From a bacterium (GTDB lineage Bacteria; Patescibacteriota; Saccharimonadia; Saccharimonadales; UBA4665), in contig JAJZWY010000002.1 in NCBI GenBank assembly GCA_021846445.1, forward strand, positions 41,420 to 105,419: a DNA stretch of 64,000 bases, given 5' to 3'. Made by a program: the position numbers and the translations under genes. Position 1 is the stretch's first letter; every line of letters starts with the position of its first letter. Shown here in pieces: positions 8,978 to 17,684 of this stretch. Under the pieces are notes generated by a model that was not told where the DNA came from, ran no database searches, and saw only the letters and a list, made by a program, of their open reading frames with translations.

Positions 8978-9598
8978 CTAAAATATTGGAGTTTCAAAAG
9001 CTCTAATAATAGCAGTATCAAACTTATCAGACCTTGCAGTCCTAGTATATTGACATATCCAGTTGGGTGCATTTTGAGAGTTGTAGTTAGCTTTATAGAC
9101 CTGATCAATTTGATTAACTGAATCAGAAGAATTAAAGTAGGCAATTAAGCACTTAACACCCTGGTTCTCCCAGGTAACGGGTTCACCTGTGGTAATTATG
9201 GATTTTATTTTCTCGGAAGAAAAATTATGTCTTTGACTAAAACCTGTTAAAGTTATTTCAATTTGATTAGCTTTGTAACTTGCATCGATTATTTGACCAG
9301 ACCTAGTAACTCCACTTACTAATCTGCCAACTGGAGAAGGATCATCTAGATCATTGAAATAGGCTTGATTGCCATTATATCCAGATCTACTATTTAAAAC
9401 AGCTTCTTCAAGTGCTCTCTCAAACCGAATGGTTTTTGCTGTGCCTAGTCGTTCACCGCTAAATGAATTAATGTCTACAGATATCAGATTCTCGTTCAAA
9501 CTTGAAATGCTGATAGAATAACCATTCACAAGAATCCCTTTTATCCAAGAATTAACTAGATCCATTTCTTCGTCTGAGTGTTGTTTGATATATTCCAT
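8978..9598 (-). CDS. Hypothetical protein (206 aa)
   Basis: I do not recognise this protein. It is soluble-looking, with no signal peptide or membrane segment, rich in Ser, Asn and Ile, and has two short similar stretches (IDASYKANQ near residue 104 and IDQVYKANYN near residue 165) that may reflect an internal repeat. It sits between tuf and a P-loop kinase, inside an interruption of the str operon, with its own promoter. There is no Shine-Dalgarno site before the ATG. Function cannot be inferred; the open frame and promoter make a real gene likely. Confidence 0.7.
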   Translation of the reverse strand: MEYIKQHSDEEMDLVNSWIKGILVNGYSISISSLNENLISVDINSFSGERLGTAKTIRFERALEEAVLNSRSGYNGNQAYFNDLDDPSPVGRLVSGVTRSGQIIDASYKANQIEITLTGFSQRHNFSSEKIKSIITTGEPVTWENQGVKCLIAYFNSSDSVNQIDQVYKANYNSQNAPNWICQYTRTARSDKFDTAIIRAFETPIF

Positions 9599-9626
9599 AA
9601 ACTACAAGTACTAATTTAAATATTAT

Positions 9627-9655
9627 ACTATACTATTATACTGTACGTTTGTCAA
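9627..9655 (-). promoter_or_regulatory. Promoter of the 206-aa gene
   Basis: Minus-strand TTGACA (9650-9655), 17-base spacer, TATAGT (9627-9632). A second TATAAT at 9635-9640 lies inside the spacer. The predicted start of transcription is about 20 bases before the ATG at 9598. Confidence 0.55.
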
Positions 9656-9777
9656 TTTCGGTGGGGTGCATCAATGAACAGGAGCTTACACTCTATCTAT
9701 GATGGTATCGTGAGATGGATGAAGATTTTGGAAGTATCCTATTTTTAAGTATCTACTTAGTTGATAAGAAGAAGGAA

Positions 9778-10326
9778 TTATACAGGTTTAACTTTTAGTA
9801 AATTGCTGACAAGCAAATCTAGCGTCTGTCTTTTTGTTAAATGTGTTGTATCAAAGATTTTCTCTGAATTATCTATTTTTTTGTATAGTGTATCGTACAT
9901 ATCATCAAACACCTTCGCGGGGACGGTATACTTTCTCCGAGCATTTCTCTTATTTAACATCTTTCTCTCTGCTTTTAGTAGTACGTTAACACATTTAAAT
10001 CCGTAACGATTAGCTATATTAATGAGTTTTTTAGAGTCTATATATCCTAGTTCGTTCGTATCCCAAGTAAAGGATCCGTCTATGATGATTGTATAACGGC
10101 TATCTTGTAGATATTGTTCGAAAACAGAAAGGAAGTTTTTATCGGCCAATAAGTGTTCGTTGTGTAATACTTTAGCTTTGGATTTGTTAAAGTTATGAAT
10201 ACCCCATCTAAAATAGTCTTGTTCTAAAATAGCTATTGGTTTGGGTAGTTTTTTAGCCAATAATCTAGTTAGGGTTGTTTTGCCACTGGCTGGAGCACCC
10301 CTAAAGATATAAACGGTCTTTTGCAT
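9778..10326 (-). CDS. P-loop kinase/ATPase of the AAA_33 / zeta-like type
   Basis: Small nucleoside-triphosphate-binding protein, 182 aa. The N-terminus VYIFRGAPASGKTTLTRLLA carries a Walker A motif (GAPASGKTT), and DGSF near residue 78 could serve as the Walker B or substrate Asp. The C-terminal part (NKRNARRKYTVPAKVFDDMYDTL) looks like the lid of small-molecule or nucleotide kinases. Such proteins phosphorylate small substrates, and the fold is shared with zeta toxins; no antitoxin partner is visible, so a toxin role is not supported. A TATGAT box 11 bases before the ATG and the absence of a Shine-Dalgarno site suggest a near-leaderless mRNA. It lies in the interruption between fusA and tuf. 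Confidence 0.75.
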   Translation of the reverse strand: MQKTVYIFRGAPASGKTTLTRLLAKKLPKPIAILEQDYFRWGIHNFNKSKAKVLHNEHLLADKNFLSVFEQYLQDSRYTIIIDGSFTWDTNELGYIDSKKLINIANRYGFKCVNVLLKAERKMLNKRNARRKYTVPAKVFDDMYDTLYKKIDNSEKIFDTTHLTKRQTLDLLVSNLLKVKPV

Positions 10327-10730
10327 ACTTCAATGATATCATAAAAAAGTCTGACTGGTCTGCGCTTTTCTAGAGTGCTTATGCTTAGTGTTCTTAATTG
10401 ACTTTCTTCCCAAACCTTTACTGTGGCTAAGAGGATTAACTTAATTATTTTCTATAAACCAATACTTTAATGATACAAGATATACTATTTTTCTCCTTTA
10501 TGTCCATTCAGGTCTAGCAAGTCTTTGTCAAAAGACAAACAAGTTATTCTTATTTAGACAATTTTAGTGTCAGTACTGTCGGTAAGTTTGGTGGAAAAAG
10601 ACAAACTAAAGTTCAGATGAAATACGAAGCTATTATTAAAACTGACCTGATAGATTCACCAAAAGTGCGAAACTAATGTCTTTTTCGTTTGACTGTTAAT
10701 CTAGATATCTGGATAGAACTGGAGCAGAGA
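10327..10730. other. 404-bp stretch without a clear gene, downstream of fusA
   Basis: No complete gene is visible. It holds a direct repeat AAAAGACAAAC (10530-10540 and 10596-10606, 66 bp apart), a small palindrome GTCTTT-GTCA-AAAGAC (10521-10536), and the inverted motif GTCTTTTT-CGTTTGAC (10678-10693). On the plus strand one frame from 10517 to about 10676 stays open for some 50 codons, preceded in frame by an ATG and five codons ending in TAG at 10514-10516, so it may be a decayed gene fragment. Origin unknown. Confidence 0.4.
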
Positions 10731-12818
10731 TTATTTCTTGGTTTTTGCTATGATTGCTTCTGCTACATTGCTAGGCACATCAGCGTAATGATCAAGTTCC
10801 ATAGAACTAGACGCTCTTCCTTGGGTCATACTGCGTAGATTAGTGGTATAGCCAAACATCTCTCCTAGTGGTACAAAAGCTGTTATTTCCTTGACGGCTG
10901 AAGTCAGATCTTCGATTGTTTCAATCCTACCTCTTTTTGAATTAAGGTCTCCAATAACATCTCCCATAAAGTTTTCAGGGGTTACTACAACAACTTTCAT
11001 GATTGGTTCAAGCAAAACTGGGTTAGATTTTTTGACAGCATCCTGAAGTGCGATCGATCCTGCTATTGAAAAGGCCATCTCTGATGAATCTACGTCATGA
11101 TAACTACCGTCGTATAATTCAGCTTTTATATCAACAACTGGATAGCCAGCGATAACACCGTTACCCATAGCTTCAACTATACCTTTTTTTACAGCTGGGA
11201 TATATTCACTCGGAATTACACCACCCTTTATTGAGTTAATAAATTCAAACCCCTTACCCTGTTCGTTTTGAAATAGTCGAATCCAAACATCTCCATATTG
11301 ACCCCTACCACCGGATTGACGAATAAATTTACCTTGAACCTCAACACCGTCTTTACGGATAGTTTCCCGATATGCTACTTGCGGTTGTCCAACGTTTGCT
11401 TCTACGTTGAATTCTCTTTTCATCCGGTCAACAATAATTTCTAGATGGAGTTCACCCATTCCGGAGATAATTGTTTGGCCAGTTTCTCTATCAACCTGAA
11501 TCCTAAATGTTGGGTCTTCTTCTGCTAACCGTTGAAGGGCAAGACTCATTTTTTCTTGATCTTGTTTTGTTTTAGGCTCAATTGCGATACTTACAGGTGG
11601 TTCAGGGAAAGTAATACTTTCTAGTAGTATTGGATTGTTTGGATCAGATAGTGTGTTACCTGTAGTCGTAGCCTTCAGACCAACTATTGCAGCAATATCT
11701 CCGGCATAGACTTGTTCAACGTCCTGTCTTTTGTCTGCCTGCATTCGTACTATTCGACCGACTCGTTCTTTTTGATTTGTTGATGAATTCAGAATATAAG
11801 AGCCAGCATTAATTATTCCAGAATAAACCCTAAAATAGGCTAGTTTACCGACAAAAGGATCAGTTGCTATCTTAAAGGCTAATCCACAGAAGGGCTGATT
11901 GTTTAGGGGTTTTCTTTCTTCTTCTTGATCGTTCTTAGGATGTTTTCCATAAACCGATCCTTTATCCAATGGACTTGGTAAGTAATCATTTACGGCATCC
12001 AATAATTTTTCAACAATTACTCCTCTTCCGTCTCCGCCACTGACTATAAAAAACTTTCCACCAAGTACTGCCTTTCTAATTGCTGATTTAATTTCCCCCG
12101 GACTTAGTGATTCTTCTCCTTGCTCTAAATATTTTTCAAGAAGTGCTTCATCTTCAGTAACAGAATTTTCTATGAGTAAACTTCTGTAGTGAATTACTTT
12201 ATCTTTTAAATCAGTAGGGATAGGTATTTCTTTTAATTGGTGGTCTCTAAAATCATCATAGCTATAGGCTTTCATTTCAGCCAAATCAACTATACCTTTT
12301 ACAGATTGTTCAAAGCCAATTGGAAGATGAATCGGAAAAGCTTGTTTGCTTAATCTGTTGTGAATTGATTCTAGGGATTTATAAAAATCTCCTCCAGTCT
12401 GATTAATTTTATTTATAAAGCAAATCCTTGGGACATTATATTTATCTGCCTGTCTCCAGACTGTTTCAGACTGAGACTCTACACCCATTTTACCGTCAAA
12501 AATGACAACAGCTCCATCCAAAATTCTTAACGATCGTTCAACTTCAACCGTGAAATCAATATGTCCAGGGGTATCGATTATGTTAATCTGACAACCCTTC
12601 CAGTAACAAGTCACAGCTGCCGAGACTATCGTGATTCCTCTTTCTCTTTCTTGAGCCATCCAGTCAGTTGTTGTTTCACCTTCATGAACAGCACCAATTT
12701 TGTGTTTCAGGCCAGTTCTATATAATATTCCTTCAGTTGTAGTTGTTTTTCCGGCATCAATATGAGCAATTATTCCAATATTACGAATATTCTCAATTTG
12801 ATATTTATTTTCTGACAT
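10731..12818 (-). CDS. fusA: Elongation factor G
   Basis: Translocation GTPase of 695 aa. The N-terminus has the P-loop [19 protein letters not shown], switch ERERGITI, G3 DTPGHIDF and G4 NKIN. The domain IV block [16 protein letters not shown] and domain [32 protein letters not shown] are complete. It follows rpsG by 9 bases with AAAGGA ahead of the ATG. The usual next gene, tuf, is displaced by about 1.9 kb. Confidence 0.98.
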   Translation of the reverse strand: MSENKYQIENIRNIGIIAHIDAGKTTTTEGILYRTGLKHKIGAVHEGETTTDWMAQERERGITIVSAAVTCYWKGCQINIIDTPGHIDFTVEVERSLRILDGAVVIFDGKMGVESQSETVWRQADKYNVPRICFINKINQTGGDFYKSLESIHNRLSKQAFPIHLPIGFEQSVKGIVDLAEMKAYSYDDFRDHQLKEIPIPTDLKDKVIHYRSLLIENSVTEDEALLEKYLEQGEESLSPGEIKSAIRKAVLGGKFFIVSGGDGRGVIVEKLLDAVNDYLPSPLDKGSVYGKHPKNDQEEERKPLNNQPFCGLAFKIATDPFVGKLAYFRVYSGIINAGSYILNSSTNQKERVGRIVRMQADKRQDVEQVYAGDIAAIVGLKATTTGNTLSDPNNPILLESITFPEPPVSIAIEPKTKQDQEKMSLALQRLAEEDPTFRIQVDRETGQTIISGMGELHLEIIVDRMKREFNVEANVGQPQVAYRETIRKDGVEVQGKFIRQSGGRGQYGDVWIRLFQNEQGKGFEFINSIKGGVIPSEYIPAVKKGIVEAMGNGVIAGYPVVDIKAELYDGSYHDVDSSEMAFSIAGSIALQDAVKKSNPVLLEPIMKVVVVTPENFMGDVIGDLNSKRGRIETIEDLTSAVKEITAFVPLGEMFGYTTNLRSMTQGRASSSMELDHYADVPSNVAEAIIAKTKK

Positions 12819-12827
12819 TACATTCCT

Positions 12828-13307
12828 TTAATATTTTGCAAAATGAGCAAATGCTCGATTAGATTCTGCCATTTTGTGTACTTCTTCTTTTTTCTTTACG
12901 GCTCCACCCTGATTTTTATAGGCGTCTTCGAGTTCAGCTGCTAAGCGGTCTTCCATGGGCAGACCTTTTCTAGCTCGTCCAAATTGCACTAGCCACATTA
13001 TGGTTAGGTGCTGTTGTCTTTGAGGTTTAACATCAAAAGGTATTTGGTAATTAGCACCTCCAATTCTTTTAGATCTAGTTTCTAGGTGTGGTTGAATGTT
13101 TTTAATGGCTTGTTCAAAGACTTCATAAGGATTCTTAATTTTTAAATTATTAGCAGCTTTTTGGAGAGCTCCATAAACAATCCTTTGAGCTAAATCTTTT
13201 TTTCCATTTAACATTACCCTGTTAATCAATTTTGTAATAGCTACAGAGTTATAGACTTGATCAGGTTCAACGACCCGCACTAAAGATTTAGTTTTTTTTC
13301 TGGGCAT
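12828..13307 (-). CDS. rpsG: 30S ribosomal protein S7
   Basis: Nucleates assembly of the small-subunit head, 159 aa. Motifs [55 protein letters not shown] and the C-terminal KMAESNRAFAHFAKY are typical. The start overlaps the rpsL stop by one base (TAATG). In E. coli S7 represses translation of its operon; that cannot be tested here. Confidence 0.97.
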   Translation of the reverse strand: MPRKKTKSLVRVVEPDQVYNSVAITKLINRVMLNGKKDLAQRIVYGALQKAANNLKIKNPYEVFEQAIKNIQPHLETRSKRIGGANYQIPFDVKPQRQQHLTIMWLVQFGRARKGLPMEDRLAAELEDAYKNQGGAVKKKEEVHKMAESNRAFAHFAKY

Positions 13308-13720
13308 TATTTAGAGTCCTTTTTAGATCCATATTTAGAACGACCTTGTTTACGATCTATTACACCTTGAAGATCCAAACTACCCCTGACAATGTGATAT
13401 CTGACTCCCGGAAGATCTTTTACTCTTCCGCCTCGGACCAAAACTGCTGCATGTTCTTGGAGATTATGGCCTTCGCCGCCAATATATGCCCAAACTTCAT
13501 ATCCATTGGTAAGCCGAACTCTGGCTACTTTACGAAGGGCTGAGTTTGGCTTCTTGGGTGTTTTAGTAGTTACTTTGACACAGACTCCTCTTTTAAAAGG
13601 AGCACTTTTTTCGTATGATTTGTTTTTTAGATTATTAACAATCCGTTGCATTGCCGGAGATTTGCTCTTGTCTTTGGTCTTTTTTCTGGGCTTTCTTATC
13701 AATTGATTTATGGTTGGCAT
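13307..13720 (-). CDS. rpsL: 30S ribosomal protein S12
   Basis: Decoding-centre protein of 137 aa. The conserved region [19 protein letters not shown], containing the lysine often mutated in streptomycin resistance, is wild-type in form. The [28 protein letters not shown] block is intact. The extra N-terminal length is modest. AGGAG lies 6 bases before the ATG. A 129-bp gap with possible RNA structure separates it from rpoC. Confidence 0.97.
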   Translation of the reverse strand: MPTINQLIRKPRKKTKDKSKSPAMQRIVNNLKNKSYEKSAPFKRGVCVKVTTKTPKKPNSALRKVARVRLTNGYEVWAYIGGEGHNLQEHAAVLVRGGRVKDLPGVRYHIVRGSLDLQGVIDRKQGRSKYGSKKDSK

Positions 13721-13754
13721 ATTGCTCCTATTTAATATAGCTTTATAAGGATAA

Positions 13755-13801
13755 TAGACTATTACTCCAGAATAGTGCTATTTTTCAATTCTTATAGTCT
13801 A
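13755..13801 (-). promoter_or_regulatory. Possible RNA hairpin leader before rpsL
   Basis: Eight-base arms TAGACTAT (13794-13801, minus strand) and ATAGTCTA (13755-13762) flank a region with a smaller palindrome AATAG-CA-CTATT (13771-13782). It lies 35 bases before rpsL, in the gap after rpoC. It could separate rpoBC from the str genes by attenuation or protein binding. This is inferred only from base pairing. Confidence 0.35.
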
Positions 13802-13849
13802 CTCTCTACTATTTCTTGATTCCTCATATTAACATAAATAAATTAAAAT

Positions 13850-16800
13850 TTAAAGCTTAATTTCACTTGTCCCCAATTCGTCTTCTTCCATGAATTGACT
13901 TTCCGACCATCCTGTACCGACGGGTATTTTGCGACCTAAGATAACATTCTCTTTTAATCCTACTAGATGATCTATCTTACCACTGATTGCGGCATTAATT
14001 AGGACTCTATTTGTATCTTGAAAAGAAGCAGCGCTTAAGAATGATGTTGTGCTCAATGAAGCTTTAGTAATTCCTAAAAGTAATTGAGTATATTTAGCTG
14101 GTTTTTTCCCTTTTTTAAGGAGCTCGCTATTGATCTCAATAAGATCATTTTTATTAACAATGTCTGCGGTAATAAAGTCACTATCTCCACTATCGTCGAT
14201 CAGAACCTTCGAGAACATTTGTCGAATGATAACTTCCAAGTGTTTGTCAGATATTATCTGTCCTTGTCCGACAAAAATCTTAAGAATTTCGTTCATAATA
14301 TATCTTTGGGTTGACTCAACACCTTGAAGCCTTAATAAGTCATTCAAATTAACGGATCCTGACGTTAATTTTTGGCCAGCTATTACTTTATCTCCATCTT
14401 TTACATAAACTTGCTTAAATCCAGCTACCTCATATTTAATGGAGGCTTGTTTAGTTGGTGAAAGAGTAGCTACGTCTTTATTCAACATAAGTTTGCCACT
14501 AATTGGTGCAACTATGGGATCAGAGCCATCTTCATTGGCTGCAATAATATCACCACTAAAAACATCCGATTCAGATTTTACGAAAATCTTTCGCGAGCCT
14601 AGCTTAAATCTCAGGTTCTGTTCACCGGAAGGTCTTAATTGTAATATATAACGATCACCTTCTTCCCAAACGTTAACAATTCCATCAAATTCAGCCAAAT
14701 AAGCCTGTCCTTTAGGAGATCTTGCTTCAAAAAGCTCCTCTACCCTAGTAAGGCCTTGTGCAGTATTATCGGCAAGAACTGCACCACCACGGTGCTTACT
14801 ATCTAAACTTAACTGGGTTCCTGGCTCACCAATACTTTGGGCAGCAATCACGCCGATGGGGTGATGAGAACTAACTAGTTGTCCAGTGGCAGGGTCTATT
14901 CCGTAAGACAATTGAGGAATCCCAAATGATTTACTAGAAGATAAAACGCTATATATTTTTAGTTGGTTTATATTTTCGTTTTGATCAATTTTTTCTGCTA
15001 TTTCTTTAGTAATTAGTTCTCCCGCTGAAGCTATCTTGGGAATATTCTCGGCCAAGTATCTACCAATCAATCGTTCTCCGAAATTTATACCGATTTCATC
15101 AGCATCACTCCTCAGCATGTTAAATCCAGGATCAACAGACTCAATGTTATCAACATCAACAGTAAATAGATCTTGAGAAACATCAACTAATCTCCTGGTT
15201 AAGTAACCAGCGTCTGCAGTTTTAAGGGCAATGTCTATTAGTGATTTTCTAGTACCTCGAGTGGCATTGAAGTATTCTAATGGATTTAAACCTTTAACAT
15301 ATCCAGATTTAATTGGTAGTTCAATTGCATTTCCAGCGGCATCAGACATAACCCCAAGTATTCCTACTGACCGTTTCATCTGAGTCACGTTACCTCGAGC
15401 ACCTGAATTAAATGAGATAGCCATTGATGATTCAGAATCTTTCATTTGTTCAGATATCAAATCTTGAATCTTGGAATCAACCTTAATCCAATTCTCAACA
15501 ATTAAACGATGTCTTTCTTCTTGGTTAATAAAGCCTTCTTCGTACTGATTTAATATCTTATTAGTTTGAATGTCTGCTTCTGAAATAGATTGATCCATTT
15601 GATGAACGTTAATAAAGTCTGACAGGCCCATTGATAGACCAGAAATAGTAGAATAATCGAATCCAAGATCCTTCAGTAAATCACCTATTATTGCAGTTCG
15701 TTCCTGACCATATTTGGGATAAATTTCACCCATAACCTTCTGAAGTTCTTTTTTGCTCATTGTTCGGTCTTGAAATGGAAAATCTTCTGGTAGAATTTCA
15801 TTAAAAATAAAACGTCCTAATGTGGACTGTATCTCTTGACCCCTAAATTTAATACTGATATAGCTCTGAAGTGCTATTTTGTTCTCATCGAAAGCCATTA
15901 AAGCTTCATTTAAATCACTAAATTTTATAGAATCTTCTTGCTTAAATTGATTCCGAGTAAATGTTAGATAATAAGCACCTAGGACTATGTCTTGCTCTAT
16001 ATGTAAGACCGGTGAACCATCGGCAGGTTTAAGCAAATTACGAGTTGCTGCCATAATCTCTTTAGCTTCTTTTTGGGCGCTTTTACTTAACGGTAAATGA
16101 ACAGCCATTTGGTCTCCATCAAAGTCTGCATTAAAACCCTTACATACTAGTGGATGAAGTTGAATTGCTCGTCCTTCAATTAAAACAGGTTGAAATGCTT
16201 GGACACTCAAGCGATGTAAACTTGGTGCTCTATTTAGTAAAACATATTTATCTCTAATAACTTTATCTAGTGCATCCCAAACAGTACTTTCACCAGATTC
16301 TATTAATCGCGTTGCACCCCTAATGTTATGTGCTTTTTCATTAGTTATTAACTCACCAATAACAAATGGTTTAAATAGTTCTAAAGCCATCATCTTAGGT
16401 AGTCCACATTGATTCATTTTTAATTCAGGTCCAGAAACTATTACAGATCTACCAGAATAATCGACTCTTTTACCTAACAAGTTTTGCCTAAATCTTCCCT
16501 GTTTGCCTTTAAGCAGATCTGATAGTGACTTTAATTTCCTTTTCTGTCCGGTTGAAGAAACTGCCCTTCCGGATCTCGTACTATTATTATCAATCAAAGC
16601 ATCTACTGCCTCTTGAAGCATTCTTTGTTCGTTACGTTGAATAACCTCAGGAGCATTTAAATCTATTAGTTTCTTAAGCCTGTTATTTCGATTTATAACA
16701 CGTCTATATAAATCATTCATATCTGAGGTAGCAAATCTCCCACCTGTTAATTGGACCATCGGTCGTAGATCAGGAGGGATAACCGGAAGAACGCTAAGGC

Positions 16801-17683
16801 ACATAGAGTTTGGTTCTATCCCAGCCTTATAAATACTTTCAATTAGCTTAAGTCTTTTCATCAACTTTTTTTGCTTTTGTCCTTTAGCTAACTTAACTTC
16901 CTCATCTAGTTCATTGATTAATTTAGAAAGATCTATCTCAGCTAAAAGTTCTTGAATTGCCTTAGCACCTATACCTATTGTTATAGTTTTCTTTAAATTC
17001 TCGTTTAAATCCCTAAAGTCGGCTTCTGAAATTAATTCGTATTTTTCAAGTCTTGAAGCTTGATTTGAAAAAGTCCCAAATTCTTTTTCTAGTTCTCCAA
17101 TTTCTTTCGATTGCATTTCAGCAAGGGACTTAATGTTGGCATCTTTCTTGGCTGCTTCTGCTTCATATTTTTTGACAATTTCTTCTTTTTGTTCAGTCAA
17201 TAGAGCTTCTTGATCTGCAATAATCTGTGCTTTTAGTTCTAAATCAACAGATTTGATGATATATGAAGCAAAATAGCTAACCTTTTCTAGATTTTTAACT
17301 GTTATTCCGAGTATCTGACCTATAGCGCTCGGAGACCCCTTTAAAAACCAAATATGGACAACTGGTACTGCAAGTGATATATGTCCCATACGTTCTCTAC
17401 GGACGATTGATTTAGTGACAAGCTCACCTTTTTTGTCTACAGCAGCTTCACGACTTCTAACTCCCTTATATTTATTATCATGAGGATTAATATCTTTGAC
17501 CGGTCCAAAAATTCGTTCACAAAATAAACCGTCACGTTCTGGTTTCTGGGTTCGGTAGTTGATCGTTTCTGGTTTGGTTACTTCTCCATAACTCCAATCC
17601 ATAATATCTGCTGGAGATGCAATTGATAAACGAATTGCATCGAAATCTGAAATATCACTCTTAAAAAACTTTGGGGGGTTCAT
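13850..17683 (-). CDS. rpoC: RNA polymerase subunit beta-prime lacking both zinc sites
   Basis: Largest RNA polymerase subunit, 1277 aa, contributing the catalytic magnesium site NADFDGD. I use the ATG at 17681-17683: GGAGG lies 8 bases upstream and it follows the rpoB stop by one base; the ATG at 17698 would overlap rpoB. The trigger-loop/bridge-helix region ending HPIGVIAAQSIGEPGTQL is intact. The usual N-terminal zinc finger (four cysteines between GLFCxRIFGPVKD and VRRERMGHI) has none of them, and the second zinc site before GVIAAQSIGEP also lacks them. The whole protein has four scattered cysteines. The fold must be stabilised differently. Confidence 0.97.
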   Translation of the reverse strand: MNPPKFFKSDISDFDAIRLSIASPADIMDWSYGEVTKPETINYRTQKPERDGLFCERIFGPVKDINPHDNKYKGVRSREAAVDKKGELVTKSIVRRERMGHISLAVPVVHIWFLKGSPSAIGQILGITVKNLEKVSYFASYIIKSVDLELKAQIIADQEALLTEQKEEIVKKYEAEAAKKDANIKSLAEMQSKEIGELEKEFGTFSNQASRLEKYELISEADFRDLNENLKKTITIGIGAKAIQELLAEIDLSKLINELDEEVKLAKGQKQKKLMKRLKLIESIYKAGIEPNSMCLSVLPVIPPDLRPMVQLTGGRFATSDMNDLYRRVINRNNRLKKLIDLNAPEVIQRNEQRMLQEAVDALIDNNSTRSGRAVSSTGQKRKLKSLSDLLKGKQGRFRQNLLGKRVDYSGRSVIVSGPELKMNQCGLPKMMALELFKPFVIGELITNEKAHNIRGATRLIESGESTVWDALDKVIRDKYVLLNRAPSLHRLSVQAFQPVLIEGRAIQLHPLVCKGFNADFDGDQMAVHLPLSKSAQKEAKEIMAATRNLLKPADGSPVLHIEQDIVLGAYYLTFTRNQFKQEDSIKFSDLNEALMAFDENKIALQSYISIKFRGQEIQSTLGRFIFNEILPEDFPFQDRTMSKKELQKVMGEIYPKYGQERTAIIGDLLKDLGFDYSTISGLSMGLSDFINVHQMDQSISEADIQTNKILNQYEEGFINQEERHRLIVENWIKVDSKIQDLISEQMKDSESSMAISFNSGARGNVTQMKRSVGILGVMSDAAGNAIELPIKSGYVKGLNPLEYFNATRGTRKSLIDIALKTADAGYLTRRLVDVSQDLFTVDVDNIESVDPGFNMLRSDADEIGINFGERLIGRYLAENIPKIASAGELITKEIAEKIDQNENINQLKIYSVLSSSKSFGIPQLSYGIDPATGQLVSSHHPIGVIAAQSIGEPGTQLSLDSKHRGGAVLADNTAQGLTRVEELFEARSPKGQAYLAEFDGIVNVWEEGDRYILQLRPSGEQNLRFKLGSRKIFVKSESDVFSGDIIAANEDGSDPIVAPISGKLMLNKDVATLSPTKQASIKYEVAGFKQVYVKDGDKVIAGQKLTSGSVNLNDLLRLQGVESTQRYIMNEILKIFVGQGQIISDKHLEVIIRQMFSKVLIDDSGDSDFITADIVNKNDLIEINSELLKKGKKPAKYTQLLLGITKASLSTTSFLSAASFQDTNRVLINAAISGKIDHLVGLKENVILGRKIPVGTGWSESQFMEEDELGTSEIKL

Positions 17684-17684
17684 C

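Noticed and set aside
9761..10006. 81-aa plus-strand open frame
   Set aside because: Antisense to the P-loop kinase gene, which has a clear Walker A motif; no ribosome site.
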